A stretch of DNA of 22,829 nt from Pullilachnospira_A gallistercoris (GTDB lineage: Bacteria; Bacillota; Clostridia; Lachnospirales; Lachnospiraceae). The stretch covers positions 1-22,829 of the forward strand of contig DVHM01000128.1 in assembly GCA_018712125.1 (NCBI GenBank). The letters run 5' to 3'. The stretch's first letter is position 1. Every line of letters begins with the position of its first letter. This document shows, piece by piece, positions 6,931 through 15,567 of the stretch. The notes under the pieces are model-generated. The model was not told the DNA's origin, did no database searches, and worked only from the letters and a program-made list of their open reading frames with translations. Position numbers and translations under genes: made by a program.

Positions 6931-9342
6931 TTATTTTGCCACAATGTTGATGATCTTTCCGGGAACATAGATCTCCTTGATCACATTGCCGGTCAGCTTG
7001 TCGCCCAAGGCTTCCTTACCCTTTGCCAGGGCTTCCTCCTTGGCGATGTCCTTCGGGATGGAGATCACGGCTCTCGTCTTGCCGTTGATCTGTACGGCAA
7101 TCTCCACTTCGTCATCCTCCATGGCTGCCTCGTCGTAGGTGGGCCATCCGGTCTCAAAGACGGAGTTCTCGTTGCCCAGCTCATGATGAAGCTCCTCGCT
7201 GATATGGGGAGCGAAAGGCGCCAGAAGCTGTACAAAAGTCTCCAGAGTCTTCTTATCCACACCGCCCTTTCTGGACAGTTCGATCAGCTTGTTGTTGTAC
7301 TCCATGAAAGCGGAGATAACCGTATTCAGGCTGAAATTCTCCAGACGGGTCGTCACGTCGTACACCAGGCGGTTCCGCAGCTTGATCAGCTCCTTGGTCT
7401 CCTTCACATCCTGATCCTTCTGATCCATAACCAGTTTCCAGAAACGGGAGATAAACCGGTATACACCCTCGATTCCACGATCATCCCACTCGGAGTCCAG
7501 CTCGGGCGGTCCCACAAAGAGCTCATAGAGCCGCAGGGAATCGCAGCCGTAATCCCTTACCAGATCGTCCGGGGACACCACATTGCCCTTGGACTTGCTC
7601 ATCTTGATACCGTTCTTTCCGGTAATCATACCCTGGTTGAACAAGCGGTGGAAGGGCTCGTCGAAATCGATCACGCCGATGTCATAGAGGAACTTCGTGT
7701 AAAATCTGGAGTAGAGCAGATGCAGTACCGCATGCTCCACGCCGCCGATGTACATATCAACCGGCAGATACTTGTCTGCCTTCTCCCTGGAAACCAGTTC
7801 CTTGTCGTTCTTGTTGTCCACATAGCGCAGGAAATACCAGGAGGAACCTGCCCACTGGGGCATGGTGTTGGTCTCCCGCTTCGCCGGCTTTCCGCAGCAG
7901 GGACAGGTGGTGTTTACCCAGTCCGTGATGGCTGCCAGAGGCGATTCGCCGGTACCGGTGGGCTGATAGGACTCCACATCCGGCAGAAGCAGCGGGAGCT
8001 GATCCTCGGGCACCGGTACCGCGCCGCAGTCCGGGCAGTGAACGATGGGGATCGGCTCTCCCCAGTATCTCTGGCGGGAAAACACCCAGTCTCTCAGCTT
8101 ATAATTGACAGTCTTCTTACCGAATCCCATCTTCTCAATCATCTCCGGGGCTTCCTTCTTCAGCACCGCAGACTCCATTCCGTTCCAGTCGCCGGAGTTG
8201 ATCATGATGCCGCTGGCCTCGGTGTAGGCCTCCGTCATATTCTCGATCTCCTTGCCGTCCCTGGAGATGACCTGGATGATGGGAATATCAAATTTCTTCG
8301 CGAACTCAAAGTCTCTGTCGTCATGGGCAGGCACACACATGATGGCGCCGGTACCATAGTCCGCCAGAACGTAATCCGACAGCCAGATCGGCACCTTCGC
8401 GCCGTTCAGCGGATTGACGGCATAGCTTCCGGTAAATACACCAGTCTTCTCCTTGTCCTGGAGACGGTCCACGGAGGATCTCAGGGAAGTCTGATAAATA
8501 TAGTCCTCCACTGCCGCCCGCTGCTCGTCCGTAGCCAGTTTCTTTGCCAGAGCGTGCTCGGGAGCCAGAACCATGAAGGTAGCGCCGTAGAGGGTGTCGG
8601 GACGGGTGGTATAGACGGTAATCACGTCGTCGGAACCGTCAACCTTGAAGTTGACCTCGGCACCATAGCTCTTTCCGATCCAGTCCGTCTGCATCTTCTT
8701 AACCTTCTCCGGCCACTCCAGCTTATCCAGATCATTCAGAAGACGATCTGCGTAATCGGTAATTCGCAGCATCCACTGTTTCAGGTTCTTCTTGGTCACG
8801 TCGGCGCCGCACCGCTCACACTTGCCGTTGACCACTTCCTCATTGGCCAGTCCGGTCTTGCAGGAGGGACACCAGTTGATGGGCATCTCCTTCTCATAGG
8901 CCAGGCCCTTCTTGAACATCTGTACAAAAATCCACTGGGTCCACTTGTAGAACTTCGGATCCGTGGTGTTTACTTCCATATCCCAGTCATAGATCGCCGC
9001 GATCTCGTTGATCTGGCGCTTGATATTCTTGATATTCTCCGCGGTGGATTTCGCCGGATGTACGCCCATCTTGATGGCGTAGTTCTCCGCCGGAAGTCCG
9101 AAAGCGTCCCATCCCATGGGATGGATCACATAATATCCGTGCATCAGCTTGTAGCGGCTCCACACGTCGGAGATCACATAGCCTCTCCAGTGTCCCACAT
9201 GAAGTCCGTTTCCGGAAGGATAGGGGAACATATCCAGGCAATAGTATTTCTCCTTCTTGCCGTCATTGACATTTATCGGGTGCTCTTCCCAATAAGCACG
9301 CCATTTCTTCTCAATCACTCTGTGATTATATGGTACAGCCAT
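6931..9342 (-). CDS. leuS: Leucyl-tRNA synthetase
   Basis: This class I synthetase charges tRNA-Leu in the cytosol. The 803-residue length is normal for bacterial LeuRS. Visible motifs are HVGH (48-51, the HIGH motif), a zinc knuckle CPSC...CERC (C158, C161, C175, C178), the CP1 editing domain with TTRPDTLYG (245-253) and AHDDRD (339-344), a second Cys set (C436, C439, C480, C482, C483) and KMSKS (580-584). The anticodon-binding and C-terminal domains follow. The start is set at ATG 9340-9342 because AGGAGGAAG lies just before it. A longer reading frame exists upstream but has no ribosome site and contains the promoter. No T-box leader is present, unlike thrS in this window. It is a single-gene unit. 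Confidence 0.98.
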   Translation of the reverse strand: MAVPYNHRVIEKKWRAYWEEHPINVNDGKKEKYYCLDMFPYPSGNGLHVGHWRGYVISDVWSRYKLMHGYYVIHPMGWDAFGLPAENYAIKMGVHPAKSTAENIKNIKRQINEIAAIYDWDMEVNTTDPKFYKWTQWIFVQMFKKGLAYEKEMPINWCPSCKTGLANEEVVNGKCERCGADVTKKNLKQWMLRITDYADRLLNDLDKLEWPEKVKKMQTDWIGKSYGAEVNFKVDGSDDVITVYTTRPDTLYGATFMVLAPEHALAKKLATDEQRAAVEDYIYQTSLRSSVDRLQDKEKTGVFTGSYAVNPLNGAKVPIWLSDYVLADYGTGAIMCVPAHDDRDFEFAKKFDIPIIQVISRDGKEIENMTEAYTEASGIMINSGDWNGMESAVLKKEAPEMIEKMGFGKKTVNYKLRDWVFSRQRYWGEPIPIVHCPDCGAVPVPEDQLPLLLPDVESYQPTGTGESPLAAITDWVNTTCPCCGKPAKRETNTMPQWAGSSWYFLRYVDNKNDKELVSREKADKYLPVDMYIGGVEHAVLHLLYSRFYTKFLYDIGVIDFDEPFHRLFNQGMITGKNGIKMSKSKGNVVSPDDLVRDYGCDSLRLYELFVGPPELDSEWDDRGIEGVYRFISRFWKLVMDQKDQDVKETKELIKLRNRLVYDVTTRLENFSLNTVISAFMEYNNKLIELSRKGGVDKKTLETFVQLLAPFAPHISEELHHELGNENSVFETGWPTYDEAAMEDDEVEIAVQINGKTRAVISIPKDIAKEEALAKGKEALGDKLTGNVIKEIYVPGKIINIVAK

Positions 9343-9377
9343 TGTCTTTCTTCCTCCTGACTTTTTGCATAAGTAAA

Positions 9378-9405
9378 ATTCTATCACACACGCCCTATTT
9401 GTCAA
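9378..9405 (-). promoter_or_regulatory. Sigma-A promoter of leuS
   Basis: On the minus strand, consensus TTGACA (9400-9405), 16 bases, TAGAAT (9378-9383). Its leader is only about 30 bases, leaving no room for a T-box. Confidence 0.75.
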
Positions 9406-9474
9406 GAAAATCTCGGTTTTCCGATACAAATTCCCCCGTAAATCCGCCATAAATTTGCCGTAAAACGGAGAATT

Positions 9475-10752
9475 TCAATCGTAAAACAGAGATGCCAGAT
9501 CCAGTATCACAATCTTATCCAACGGGTAATCACAGGTGCCGTTTCCGTCTGTTCCTTCATAATATTTGTAACAGGCAGTCTCAAAGAGAATGTAGAGTTC
9601 GTCTCCCTGCCGCAGAATCTCCTCCGATCCCGGCGGCATCTCCACCCGCAATCTCGGAGCTGCAAAAAAGGATTCCAGCTCTTTTAAGCTGTCATAAACA
9701 TATAGGTAGGAAGACTTGCTCCGGCCGTAGGAAGTACTCAGATAAACCCGCCCCTCCCCGTCAAAGGTAACCCCCTGCACTTTGGATGGGATGAAATATC
9801 CCTCCTCCACTTCCAGCGTGTCCTCCTTCTCATGATAGCGGTAGACATACATCCGCGCGGAGGCGTAAATGCGATGGGTAGCCACATAGAGTTTTCCATC
9901 TTCATAGGCAATGCAGGATGGTGTATTCCTTACCGGGTACCGGGAGAAACAGCCGGAGATATCGATGAAATTCTGTTTGCTGATGCGGATCAGATGCTCG
10001 AGAAAATCGAAGGAGATCCGCTCCACCTCCCGGGTGTTGGAGTGACAGATCCAGAGATTCTCTCCGTCGTAGGCAATGCCACCCAAGTGACTCTCACTCT
10101 CCATGCCAAAGGATTTCACATGTTCTCCGGTCTCACGGTCATAAAAGATCAGCGCGCCAAGGGATTCCTCGTCCTCCTCCCCCGCGCTGTAAGTGGAGAT
10201 GATGACATAGTCCTTCGTCATGCACAATCCCTGGGGGCACTGGTTTTCCGAGTCAATATAATGATTCTGAAAATCCATCCAGCGGGTCTGGGGATTTCCC
10301 GGCGTCTCGATCTGGTACAGCAGCGCAAAGGACAAATCCCGAAGACATCGGGTGTCTCCCTGACCGCTGCTCTGGTAGGGGTAGGATTTGATGTTCTCCA
10401 GAGAATCAATGATCAGCGTCCACTTGGCGTATAGGGTAATGTCTCTCTGCTCCGTCAGCTGTTCCACTCTCTGCTGGCAGGCGGCGTCGCTGTACCAGCC
10501 GCTGAAATTGTAACCGGCTCTGTAGGGAGAATACAGTTCCATCGGGAGCGGTGTTTTTGTGGTAATGCGATCCGGGTTTAAGATCGAATTGGTCCCGCCG
10601 TTTAACACATAGGTAACCTCCCAGGAAAACTTTTCCGTCGTCCCGGCTTCCTCCACAGCCGTCATCTGATTTTCCCCCTCTCCCATTCGGACAGATGTCA
10701 GAAGAAACAGTCCGCAGACCAGAAAAAGCACCGCCGGAATCCATCTCTTCAT
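9475..10752 (-). CDS. Secreted protein with InlB B-repeat and a repeat-rich (propeller-like) domain
   Basis: The 425-residue protein starts with Lys-Arg and a hydrophobic segment (5-20), a signal peptide or membrane anchor. Residues 46-112 form one InlB B-repeat (Listeria-Bacteroides repeat), with YVLNGGT, AGYNFSGWYSD and ITLYAKW. The rest (about 115-425) is beta-rich. It has recurring segments such as GGIAYDGENLWICHS, SCIAYEDGKLYVATH and GVTFDGEGRVYLSTS, about 60 residues apart, which suggests a beta-propeller. No LPXTG sorting motif or convincing lipobox is present. GGAGG lies 8 bases before ATG 10752. InlB repeats occur in surface adhesins, so a surface or secreted binding role is plausible but unproven. 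It is divergent from tyrA and shares promoter DNA with it. No clear terminator follows. Confidence 0.85.
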   Translation of the reverse strand: MKRWIPAVLFLVCGLFLLTSVRMGEGENQMTAVEEAGTTEKFSWEVTYVLNGGTNSILNPDRITTKTPLPMELYSPYRAGYNFSGWYSDAACQQRVEQLTEQRDITLYAKWTLIIDSLENIKSYPYQSSGQGDTRCLRDLSFALLYQIETPGNPQTRWMDFQNHYIDSENQCPQGLCMTKDYVIISTYSAGEEDEESLGALIFYDRETGEHVKSFGMESESHLGGIAYDGENLWICHSNTREVERISFDFLEHLIRISKQNFIDISGCFSRYPVRNTPSCIAYEDGKLYVATHRIYASARMYVYRYHEKEDTLEVEEGYFIPSKVQGVTFDGEGRVYLSTSYGRSKSSYLYVYDSLKELESFFAAPRLRVEMPPGSEEILRQGDELYILFETACYKYYEGTDGNGTCDYPLDKIVILDLASLFYD

Positions 10753-10819
10753 AGAATCAGCCTCCGAAAAAATTCATGCTTTTCTACTTTATGTTATGAC
10801 ATCTCGTCTCTGTTATGCG

Positions 10820-10848
10820 TTGACTTTCCTTTTCCTTTTGTCTAATAT
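10820..10848 (+). promoter_or_regulatory. Sigma-A promoter of tyrA-aroA
   Basis: TTGACT (10820-10825), 17 bases, TAATAT (10843-10848). The initiation point would be near 10855, giving a leader of about 50 bases with no recognisable T-box or attenuator. Confidence 0.78.
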
Positions 10849-10871
10849 ATTTTATGACAGAAAACTGTAAA
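10844..10871 (-). promoter_or_regulatory. Promoter of the InlB-repeat gene
   Basis: On the minus strand, TTTACA (10866-10871), 16 bases, TATATT (10844-10849). The -10 box covers almost the same bases as the -10 box of tyrA on the other strand. Confidence 0.55.
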
Positions 10872-10904
10872 AAACGACGCTACTACAGAAAGTGAGAATT
10901 GGTC

Positions 10905-11999
10905 ATGCATATCAGAAATGTCGGTTTTATCGGACTGGGGCTGATCGGAGGCTCCATCGCCAAAAACATAAAGAAACTGTACCCCGAGGCCTCGCTGATC
11001 GCCGCTACTTCCGGAGAGGAAACTCTGCGGCAGGCCCACGCCGACGGGCTGATTGAAAACGATACTTTTCTTCCCCTGGAAGATTTTGCCACCTGCGATC
11101 TCCTCTTTCTCTGCAGCCCGGTGACAGTCAACCTTTCCTACCTGCGGAAACTGAAACCGGTTCTTGCGCCCCACTGCCTGCTGACAGATGTGGGCAGCGT
11201 AAAGGGAGACATCGCAAGGGCTGTAAAAGATCTCGGACTGGAAAAGCAGTTTATCGGCGGGCATCCCATGGCCGGATCCGAGGCCATCGGCTACGAACAC
11301 TCCTCCGAATATCTGCTGGAAAATGCCTACTATATCCTGACACCCGGAGAGGGGGTGCCGGAGGAAACCTTCCGGGACTTCTATCAACTGGTAAAACAGA
11401 TGGGAGCTATCCCCCTTCCCATGTCCCCGGACAAGCACGATTTCTCCACGGCGGCTATCAGTCATCTTCCCCATGTGGTAGCGGCCTCCCTGGTCAATCT
11501 GGTAAGGGAGGCGGACGATGAAAACGCCACCTTAAAGACCATCGCGGCGGGAGGATTCCGGGATATTACGCGGATCGCCTCCTCCTCCCCAGTCATGTGG
11601 CAGAACATCTGCCTGACCAACCAGCGGGAAATTCTGCATCTTCTGGATCTCTATCTGGAAAAGCTGCAGACCTTCCGAACGGAACTGGCAAATGCCGACA
11701 GCGAAAACCTGCTGGCGGAATTTCAGTCGGCGAAAGACTACCGGGACAATCTGCCGATTCATCAGCCTGGCATCCTGCCCTCCGTGTACGAGTTCTACTG
11801 CGATCTGATCGACGAGGCCGGCGGAATCGCCACCATCGCCACGATCCTGGCAACCAACCAGCTGAGCATCAAGAACATCGGCATCATCCACAACCGGGAA
11901 TACCAGGACGGCGTGCTGCACATCGAGATGTACGACCAGCCCTCCCTGGAGGCAGCTGTGGCTCTCCTTCAGAGAAACCACTACACCATTCATCTGTAA
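10905..11999 (+). CDS. tyrA: Prephenate dehydrogenase with C-terminal ACT-like domain
   Basis: The enzyme oxidises and decarboxylates prephenate to 4-hydroxyphenylpyruvate, the tyrosine branch. The 364 residues show the NAD-binding GLGLIGGS (10-17), DVGSVK (95-100), the family motif GGHPMAGSE (118-126) and SHLPH (186-190). The helical dimer domain follows. The last 80 or so residues (from about 284, including GGIATIATILATNQLSIKNIGI) look like an ACT domain, which in TyrA proteins mediates feedback inhibition by tyrosine. ATG 10905 is preferred over the in-frame TTG at 10899 because AAAGTGAG lies 8 bases before the ATG. aroA follows after 40 bases, so an aromatic amino acid operon is likely. 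There is no fused chorismate mutase. Confidence 0.96.
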   Translation: MHIRNVGFIGLGLIGGSIAKNIKKLYPEASLIAATSGEETLRQAHADGLIENDTFLPLEDFATCDLLFLCSPVTVNLSYLRKLKPVLAPHCLLTDVGSVKGDIARAVKDLGLEKQFIGGHPMAGSEAIGYEHSSEYLLENAYYILTPGEGVPEETFRDFYQLVKQMGAIPLPMSPDKHDFSTAAISHLPHVVAASLVNLVREADDENATLKTIAAGGFRDITRIASSSPVMWQNICLTNQREILHLLDLYLEKLQTFRTELANADSENLLAEFQSAKDYRDNLPIHQPGILPSVYEFYCDLIDEAGGIATIATILATNQLSIKNIGIIHNREYQDGVLHIEMYDQPSLEAAVALLQRNHYTIHL

Positions 12000-12039
12000 C
12001 TGATTATCAGACTGTTCATCAGAAAGGAATTTTTCGGAA

Positions 12040-13332
12040 ATGATCATAAAAAGAGCGAACTCCATGAAAGGGGAACTGACGGTTCCTGGCGACAAATCCA
12101 TCTCCCACCGGGGCATCATGTTCGGCGCCATCGCGGAGGGCACCACAGAACTGGAAGGATTCCTGGACGGGGCGGACTGCCGCTCCACCATCTCCTGTTT
12201 CCGCCAGATGGGAATTGAGATTTCCCAGGATCACGACCGGGTACAGATCCACGGCAAGGGACTCTACGGCCTCCGGCAGCCGAAAGATATGCTGGACGCC
12301 GGAAACAGCGGGACAACGGTGCGCCTGATCAGCGGCATTCTGGCTGGACAGCCCTTTACCACACAGTTGACCGGCGACGCCTCCATACAGAAGCGTCCCA
12401 TGAAGCGCATCATGACGCCTCTGTCTCTCATGGGCGCGTCCATCCGCTCCCTGGCGGGTAACGACTGCGCGCCACTGGAGATCCATGGCGGCAGCCTTGT
12501 GCCCATCCACTACGACTCCCCGGTGGCTTCCGCCCAGGTAAAATCCTGCGTGCTGCTGGCTGGTCTCTACGCGGAGGGACAGACCTCCGTGACAGAGCCT
12601 GTCCCCTCCAGAGATCACACAGAGCGCATGCTCTCAGGATTTGGAGCTGAAATTACCTCCCGGGAACGCACTGCCACCGTGACCGGTCATCCCAGGCTCA
12701 TCGGGCAGCATATCACGATCCCCGGCGATATATCCTCCGCCGCTTACTTTATCGCGGCGGGCCTGATCTGTCCAAATAGCGACCTCTACATCCGAAACGT
12801 CAACACGAATCCCACCCGCGCCGGCATTCTTACCGTAGCGAAACAGATGGGGGGAAAGATTACCCTGGAAAATCAGCGCGTCGTCTCCGGCGAGGAGGTC
12901 TGTGACATCCATGTTGTCTCATCCGATCTCCACGGCACCCAGATCGACAGGGAACTGATTCCCTCCCTGATCGATGAGATCCCCGTGATCGCCGTGATGG
13001 CAGCCTTCGCGGAAGGTACCACGGTCATCAAGGACGCTCAGGAACTGAAGGTAAAAGAATCCAACCGCATCGACTCTGTCACGGAAAATCTGAATGCCAT
13101 GGGCGGGGATGCGATCCCGACGGAAGATGGCATGATCATCCACGGCGGCCGTCCGCTGCACGGCGCCAGGATCCTGACCCGGTCCGACCACCGGATTGCC
13201 ATGTCCTTTGCCATCGCCGGGCTGGCCGCGGACGGGGAGACCACTTTCGATGATCCGGGCTGCATCGACATCTCCTACCCGACATTTTTTGAAACGCTCC
13301 GCTCTGTGATGGATTCTCATCTTATTGATTGA
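12040..13332 (+). CDS. aroA: EPSP synthase (3-phosphoshikimate 1-carboxyvinyltransferase), class II-like
   Basis: The enzyme joins shikimate-3-phosphate and phosphoenolpyruvate in the shikimate pathway. The 430 residues include PGDKSISHR (16-24), LDAGNSGTT (85-93), RPMKR (119-123), SAQVKS (164-169), catalytic D312 in SLIDEIP, KVKESNR (337-343) and RSDHRIAMS (381-389). The combination GDKS, RDHTE (191-195), SAQVK and NPTR (257-260) matches the motif set used to define class II, glyphosate-tolerant EPSP synthases. The PEP-loop glycine is retained (GNSGT), so tolerance cannot be assumed. The ribosome site AGAAAGGA is 12 or so bases from ATG 12040. It follows tyrA in one probable operon and ends in a terminator shared with thrS. 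Confidence 0.97.
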   Translation: MIIKRANSMKGELTVPGDKSISHRGIMFGAIAEGTTELEGFLDGADCRSTISCFRQMGIEISQDHDRVQIHGKGLYGLRQPKDMLDAGNSGTTVRLISGILAGQPFTTQLTGDASIQKRPMKRIMTPLSLMGASIRSLAGNDCAPLEIHGGSLVPIHYDSPVASAQVKSCVLLAGLYAEGQTSVTEPVPSRDHTERMLSGFGAEITSRERTATVTGHPRLIGQHITIPGDISSAAYFIAAGLICPNSDLYIRNVNTNPTRAGILTVAKQMGGKITLENQRVVSGEEVCDIHVVSSDLHGTQIDRELIPSLIDEIPVIAVMAAFAEGTTVIKDAQELKVKESNRIDSVTENLNAMGGDAIPTEDGMIIHGGRPLHGARILTRSDHRIAMSFAIAGLAADGETTFDDPGCIDISYPTFFETLRSVMDSHLID

Positions 13333-13374
13333 AACATTGCAGTTTTTTGGCGGGCGATGCTGGGATATCGACGA

Positions 13375-13383
13375 TGTTATAAT
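13375..13383 (+). promoter_or_regulatory. Possible extended -10 element in the aroA-thrS spacer
   Basis: TGTTATAAT contains a perfect TATAAT (13378-13383) with the TGn extension. No convincing -35 lies 16-18 bases upstream. It would drive only a short RNA or a 33-codon reading frame (13397-13498, beginning MSLGYPY) before the terminator at 13484. No family is recognised. Confidence 0.25.
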
Positions 13384-13483
13384 GAATTTGCTGGGGATGT
13401 CCCTTGGCTATCCATATATCACTTTTACTCAAAATCGAAAAATGGACAGAGATGATCCTACAACATTGACAATGAGAATACGC

Positions 13484-13532
13484 AAAAGCGGAAGGTAATC
13501 CACCAAATCAATGGCATTACCTTCCGCTTTTT
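13484..13532. terminator. Bidirectional terminator between aroA and thrS
   Basis: A perfect 16-bp stem (13484-13499 with 13516-13531) contains AGCGGAAGGTAAT and its complement. It is bounded by A4 on the left and T5 on the right, so it can end transcripts from both directions. It lies 150 bases after aroA and 17 bases after the thrS stop. Confidence 0.88.
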
Positions 13533-13548
13533 GTCTATTAACCGTTTT

Positions 13549-15507
13549 TTACTCCTGCACTTCTTCCTTCCGGATCTCCTTCGTGCGGATCTCCTCTGTG
13601 ATCGCAGCGATGAAGTCATCCAGCTTCTGGCTTCCCTCGTCGCCCTTGAACCGGCTGCGGACGGAGACTGTCTGCTCCTCTTCCTCCTTCTGGCCTACAA
13701 CCAGCATGTAGGGGAGCTTATCCAGGCGGGCCTCGCGGATCTTGAATCCGATCTTCTCGGCTCTCTCATCCACCGTGCAGAGAATGCCGTTTGCCTTCAG
13801 CTTCTTCTCCACCGCCTTGGCGTAATCCATATGCTTGTCGGAAATCGGCAGCACTCTTACCTGCTCCGGGCAGAGCCAGGTGGGGAATTTACCGGCGTAT
13901 TTCTCAATCAGCCATGCCAGTGTACGCTCGTAGCATCCCATGGAAGTTCTGTGGATGATGTAGGGACGCACCTTCTCGCCGTTCTGATCAATGTAGTACA
14001 TATCGAACTGCTCCGCCAGCAGGGCATCCCACTGAATCGTAATCATTGTGTCTTCCTTGCCGTACACGTTCTTGGCGTTGATATCCACCTTCGGTCCGTA
14101 GAAAGCCGCTTCGCCCACGTCCTCCACATAGTTGACACCGAGCTCGTCGAGAATATTTCGAATATCCTGCTCTGTCTCGTTCCAGACATCCGGATCGCCC
14201 ATATATTTCTCCCTGTTGTTGGGATCCCACTTGGAGAGGTGATAAGTCACATCCTCCTCCACACCCAGCACGGTCAGACAGTATTTTGCCAAGGCCAGAC
14301 AGTCCTTAAACTCCTTTACCATCTGATCCGGGCGCACGATCAGGTGTCCCTCGGAGATCGTAAACTGACGCACACGGGTCAGGCCGTGCATCTCGCCGGA
14401 ATCCTCATTACGAAACAGGGTGGATGTCTCAGAGTAGCGCAGCGGCAGATCCCGGTAGGAATGCTGGGTTGCCTTATAGACATAGTACTGGAAAGGACAG
14501 GTCATGGGGCGCAGCGCCAGCACCTCTTTGTCCTTCTCCTCGTCTCCCAGAACAAACATACCTTCCTTATAATGATCCCAATGGCCGGAAATCTTGTAGA
14601 GATCGCTCTTGGCCATCAGAGGCGTCTTGGTGCGGATATAGCCCCACTCGTTGTCCTCCAGATCCTCGATCCAACGCTGCAGGGTCTGGATGATCTTGGC
14701 GCCCTTCGGCATCAGCAGCGGCAGTCCCTGTCCGATCACATCTACGGTAGTAAAGAGCTGCATCTCACGTCCCAGCTTGTTGTGATCGCGCTTCTTGATA
14801 TCCTCCAGATGCTCCAGATAAGCCTTCAGCTCATCCTTCTTGGCGAAAGCCGTACCGTAGATTCTGGTCAGCATCTGATTCTTCTCGCTTCCTCTCCAGT
14901 AAGCGCCCGAGGAAGAAATCAGCTTGAAGGCCTTGATATTCTTAACGGACATCAGATGAGGGCCTGCGCACAGATCCGTAAAATCGTCTCCCTGGCGATA
15001 GAAGGAAATCTCCGCATCCTCGGGAAGATCCTCGATCAGCTCCACCTTGTAGGGCTCGTTCCTCTCCTTCATGAAGGCGATGGCTTCCTCTCTTGGCAGG
15101 GTAAAACGCTCCAGCTTTGCGCCCTCCTTGATGATCTTCTTCATCTCCGCTTCCAGCTTATCCAGGTCTTCCCTGGAGAAGGGCTCGCACTCAAAATCAT
15201 AGTAAAATCCGTTCTCGATGGAGGGACCGATAGCCAGCTTCGCCTCCGGATACAGCCGCTTTACCGCCTGAGCCAGCACATGGGATGTGGTGTGACGCAG
15301 GGCAGCCAGCCCCTTCTCGTCGCCCGCAGTCAGAATATTCAGCTCGCAGTCCTCGGAAATAACGGTGCGCAGATCCTTAACCTCTCCGTTTACCTCTCCG
15401 GCACAGGCCGCTCTCGCCAGCCCCTCGCTGATGTCGGAAGCAATCTCATAGATGCTTCTCGGATTGTCATACTCTTTCTTCGATCCGTCTTTCAATGTGA
15501 TGATCAT
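13549..15507 (-). CDS. thrS: Threonyl-tRNA synthetase
   Basis: This class II synthetase has 652 residues. The order is a TGS domain (1-62), an editing/SAD domain with HTTSH (72-76) and CAGPH (180-184), a catalytic core and an anticodon-binding domain (from about 545). The catalytic zinc ligands are present: C337 (TCPFQ), H388 (SEGH) and H519 (IIHR). Motif 2 reads RVRQFTISEGH, where the common bacterial form is RVRGFTQDDAH. Motif 3 reads GCYERTLAWLIEKYAG. These place it in a divergent clade, which I associate with Clostridia. The start at ATG 15505-15507 is set by GGAAGGAGAAAG; the frame extends 12 codons further without a ribosome site. Expression is controlled by the T-box leader upstream. 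Confidence 0.97.
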   Translation of the reverse strand: MIITLKDGSKKEYDNPRSIYEIASDISEGLARAACAGEVNGEVKDLRTVISEDCELNILTAGDEKGLAALRHTTSHVLAQAVKRLYPEAKLAIGPSIENGFYYDFECEPFSREDLDKLEAEMKKIIKEGAKLERFTLPREEAIAFMKERNEPYKVELIEDLPEDAEISFYRQGDDFTDLCAGPHLMSVKNIKAFKLISSSGAYWRGSEKNQMLTRIYGTAFAKKDELKAYLEHLEDIKKRDHNKLGREMQLFTTVDVIGQGLPLLMPKGAKIIQTLQRWIEDLEDNEWGYIRTKTPLMAKSDLYKISGHWDHYKEGMFVLGDEEKDKEVLALRPMTCPFQYYVYKATQHSYRDLPLRYSETSTLFRNEDSGEMHGLTRVRQFTISEGHLIVRPDQMVKEFKDCLALAKYCLTVLGVEEDVTYHLSKWDPNNREKYMGDPDVWNETEQDIRNILDELGVNYVEDVGEAAFYGPKVDINAKNVYGKEDTMITIQWDALLAEQFDMYYIDQNGEKVRPYIIHRTSMGCYERTLAWLIEKYAGKFPTWLCPEQVRVLPISDKHMDYAKAVEKKLKANGILCTVDERAEKIGFKIREARLDKLPYMLVVGQKEEEEQTVSVRSRFKGDEGSQKLDDFIAAITEEIRTKEIRKEEVQE

Positions 15508-15567
15508 GTCTTCTTTCTCCTTCCTGAAAATGTAATGGCACATCTTTTGCTGTCATTCCCGTGAAAT

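Noticed and set aside
7183..9360. 725-codon frame antisense to leuS
   Set aside because: Shadow of leuS; His/Leu/Val-rich translation without recognisable domains, and it overlaps the leuS start region.
9343..9450. 36-codon N-terminal extension of leuS
   Set aside because: No ribosome site; it contains the TTGACA-N16-TAGAAT promoter, and the ATG at 9342 has AGGAGG.
10899..10904. TTG start for tyrA two codons upstream
   Set aside because: The ATG at 10905 has better spacing to AAAGTGAG and matches the usual family start.
15508..15543. 12-codon N-terminal extension of thrS
   Set aside because: The internal ATG has GGAAGGAG at the right distance and gives the usual TGS-domain start; the extension has neither.
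13531..15564. 677-codon frame antisense to thrS
   Set aside because: Shadow of thrS, starting inside the bidirectional terminator.
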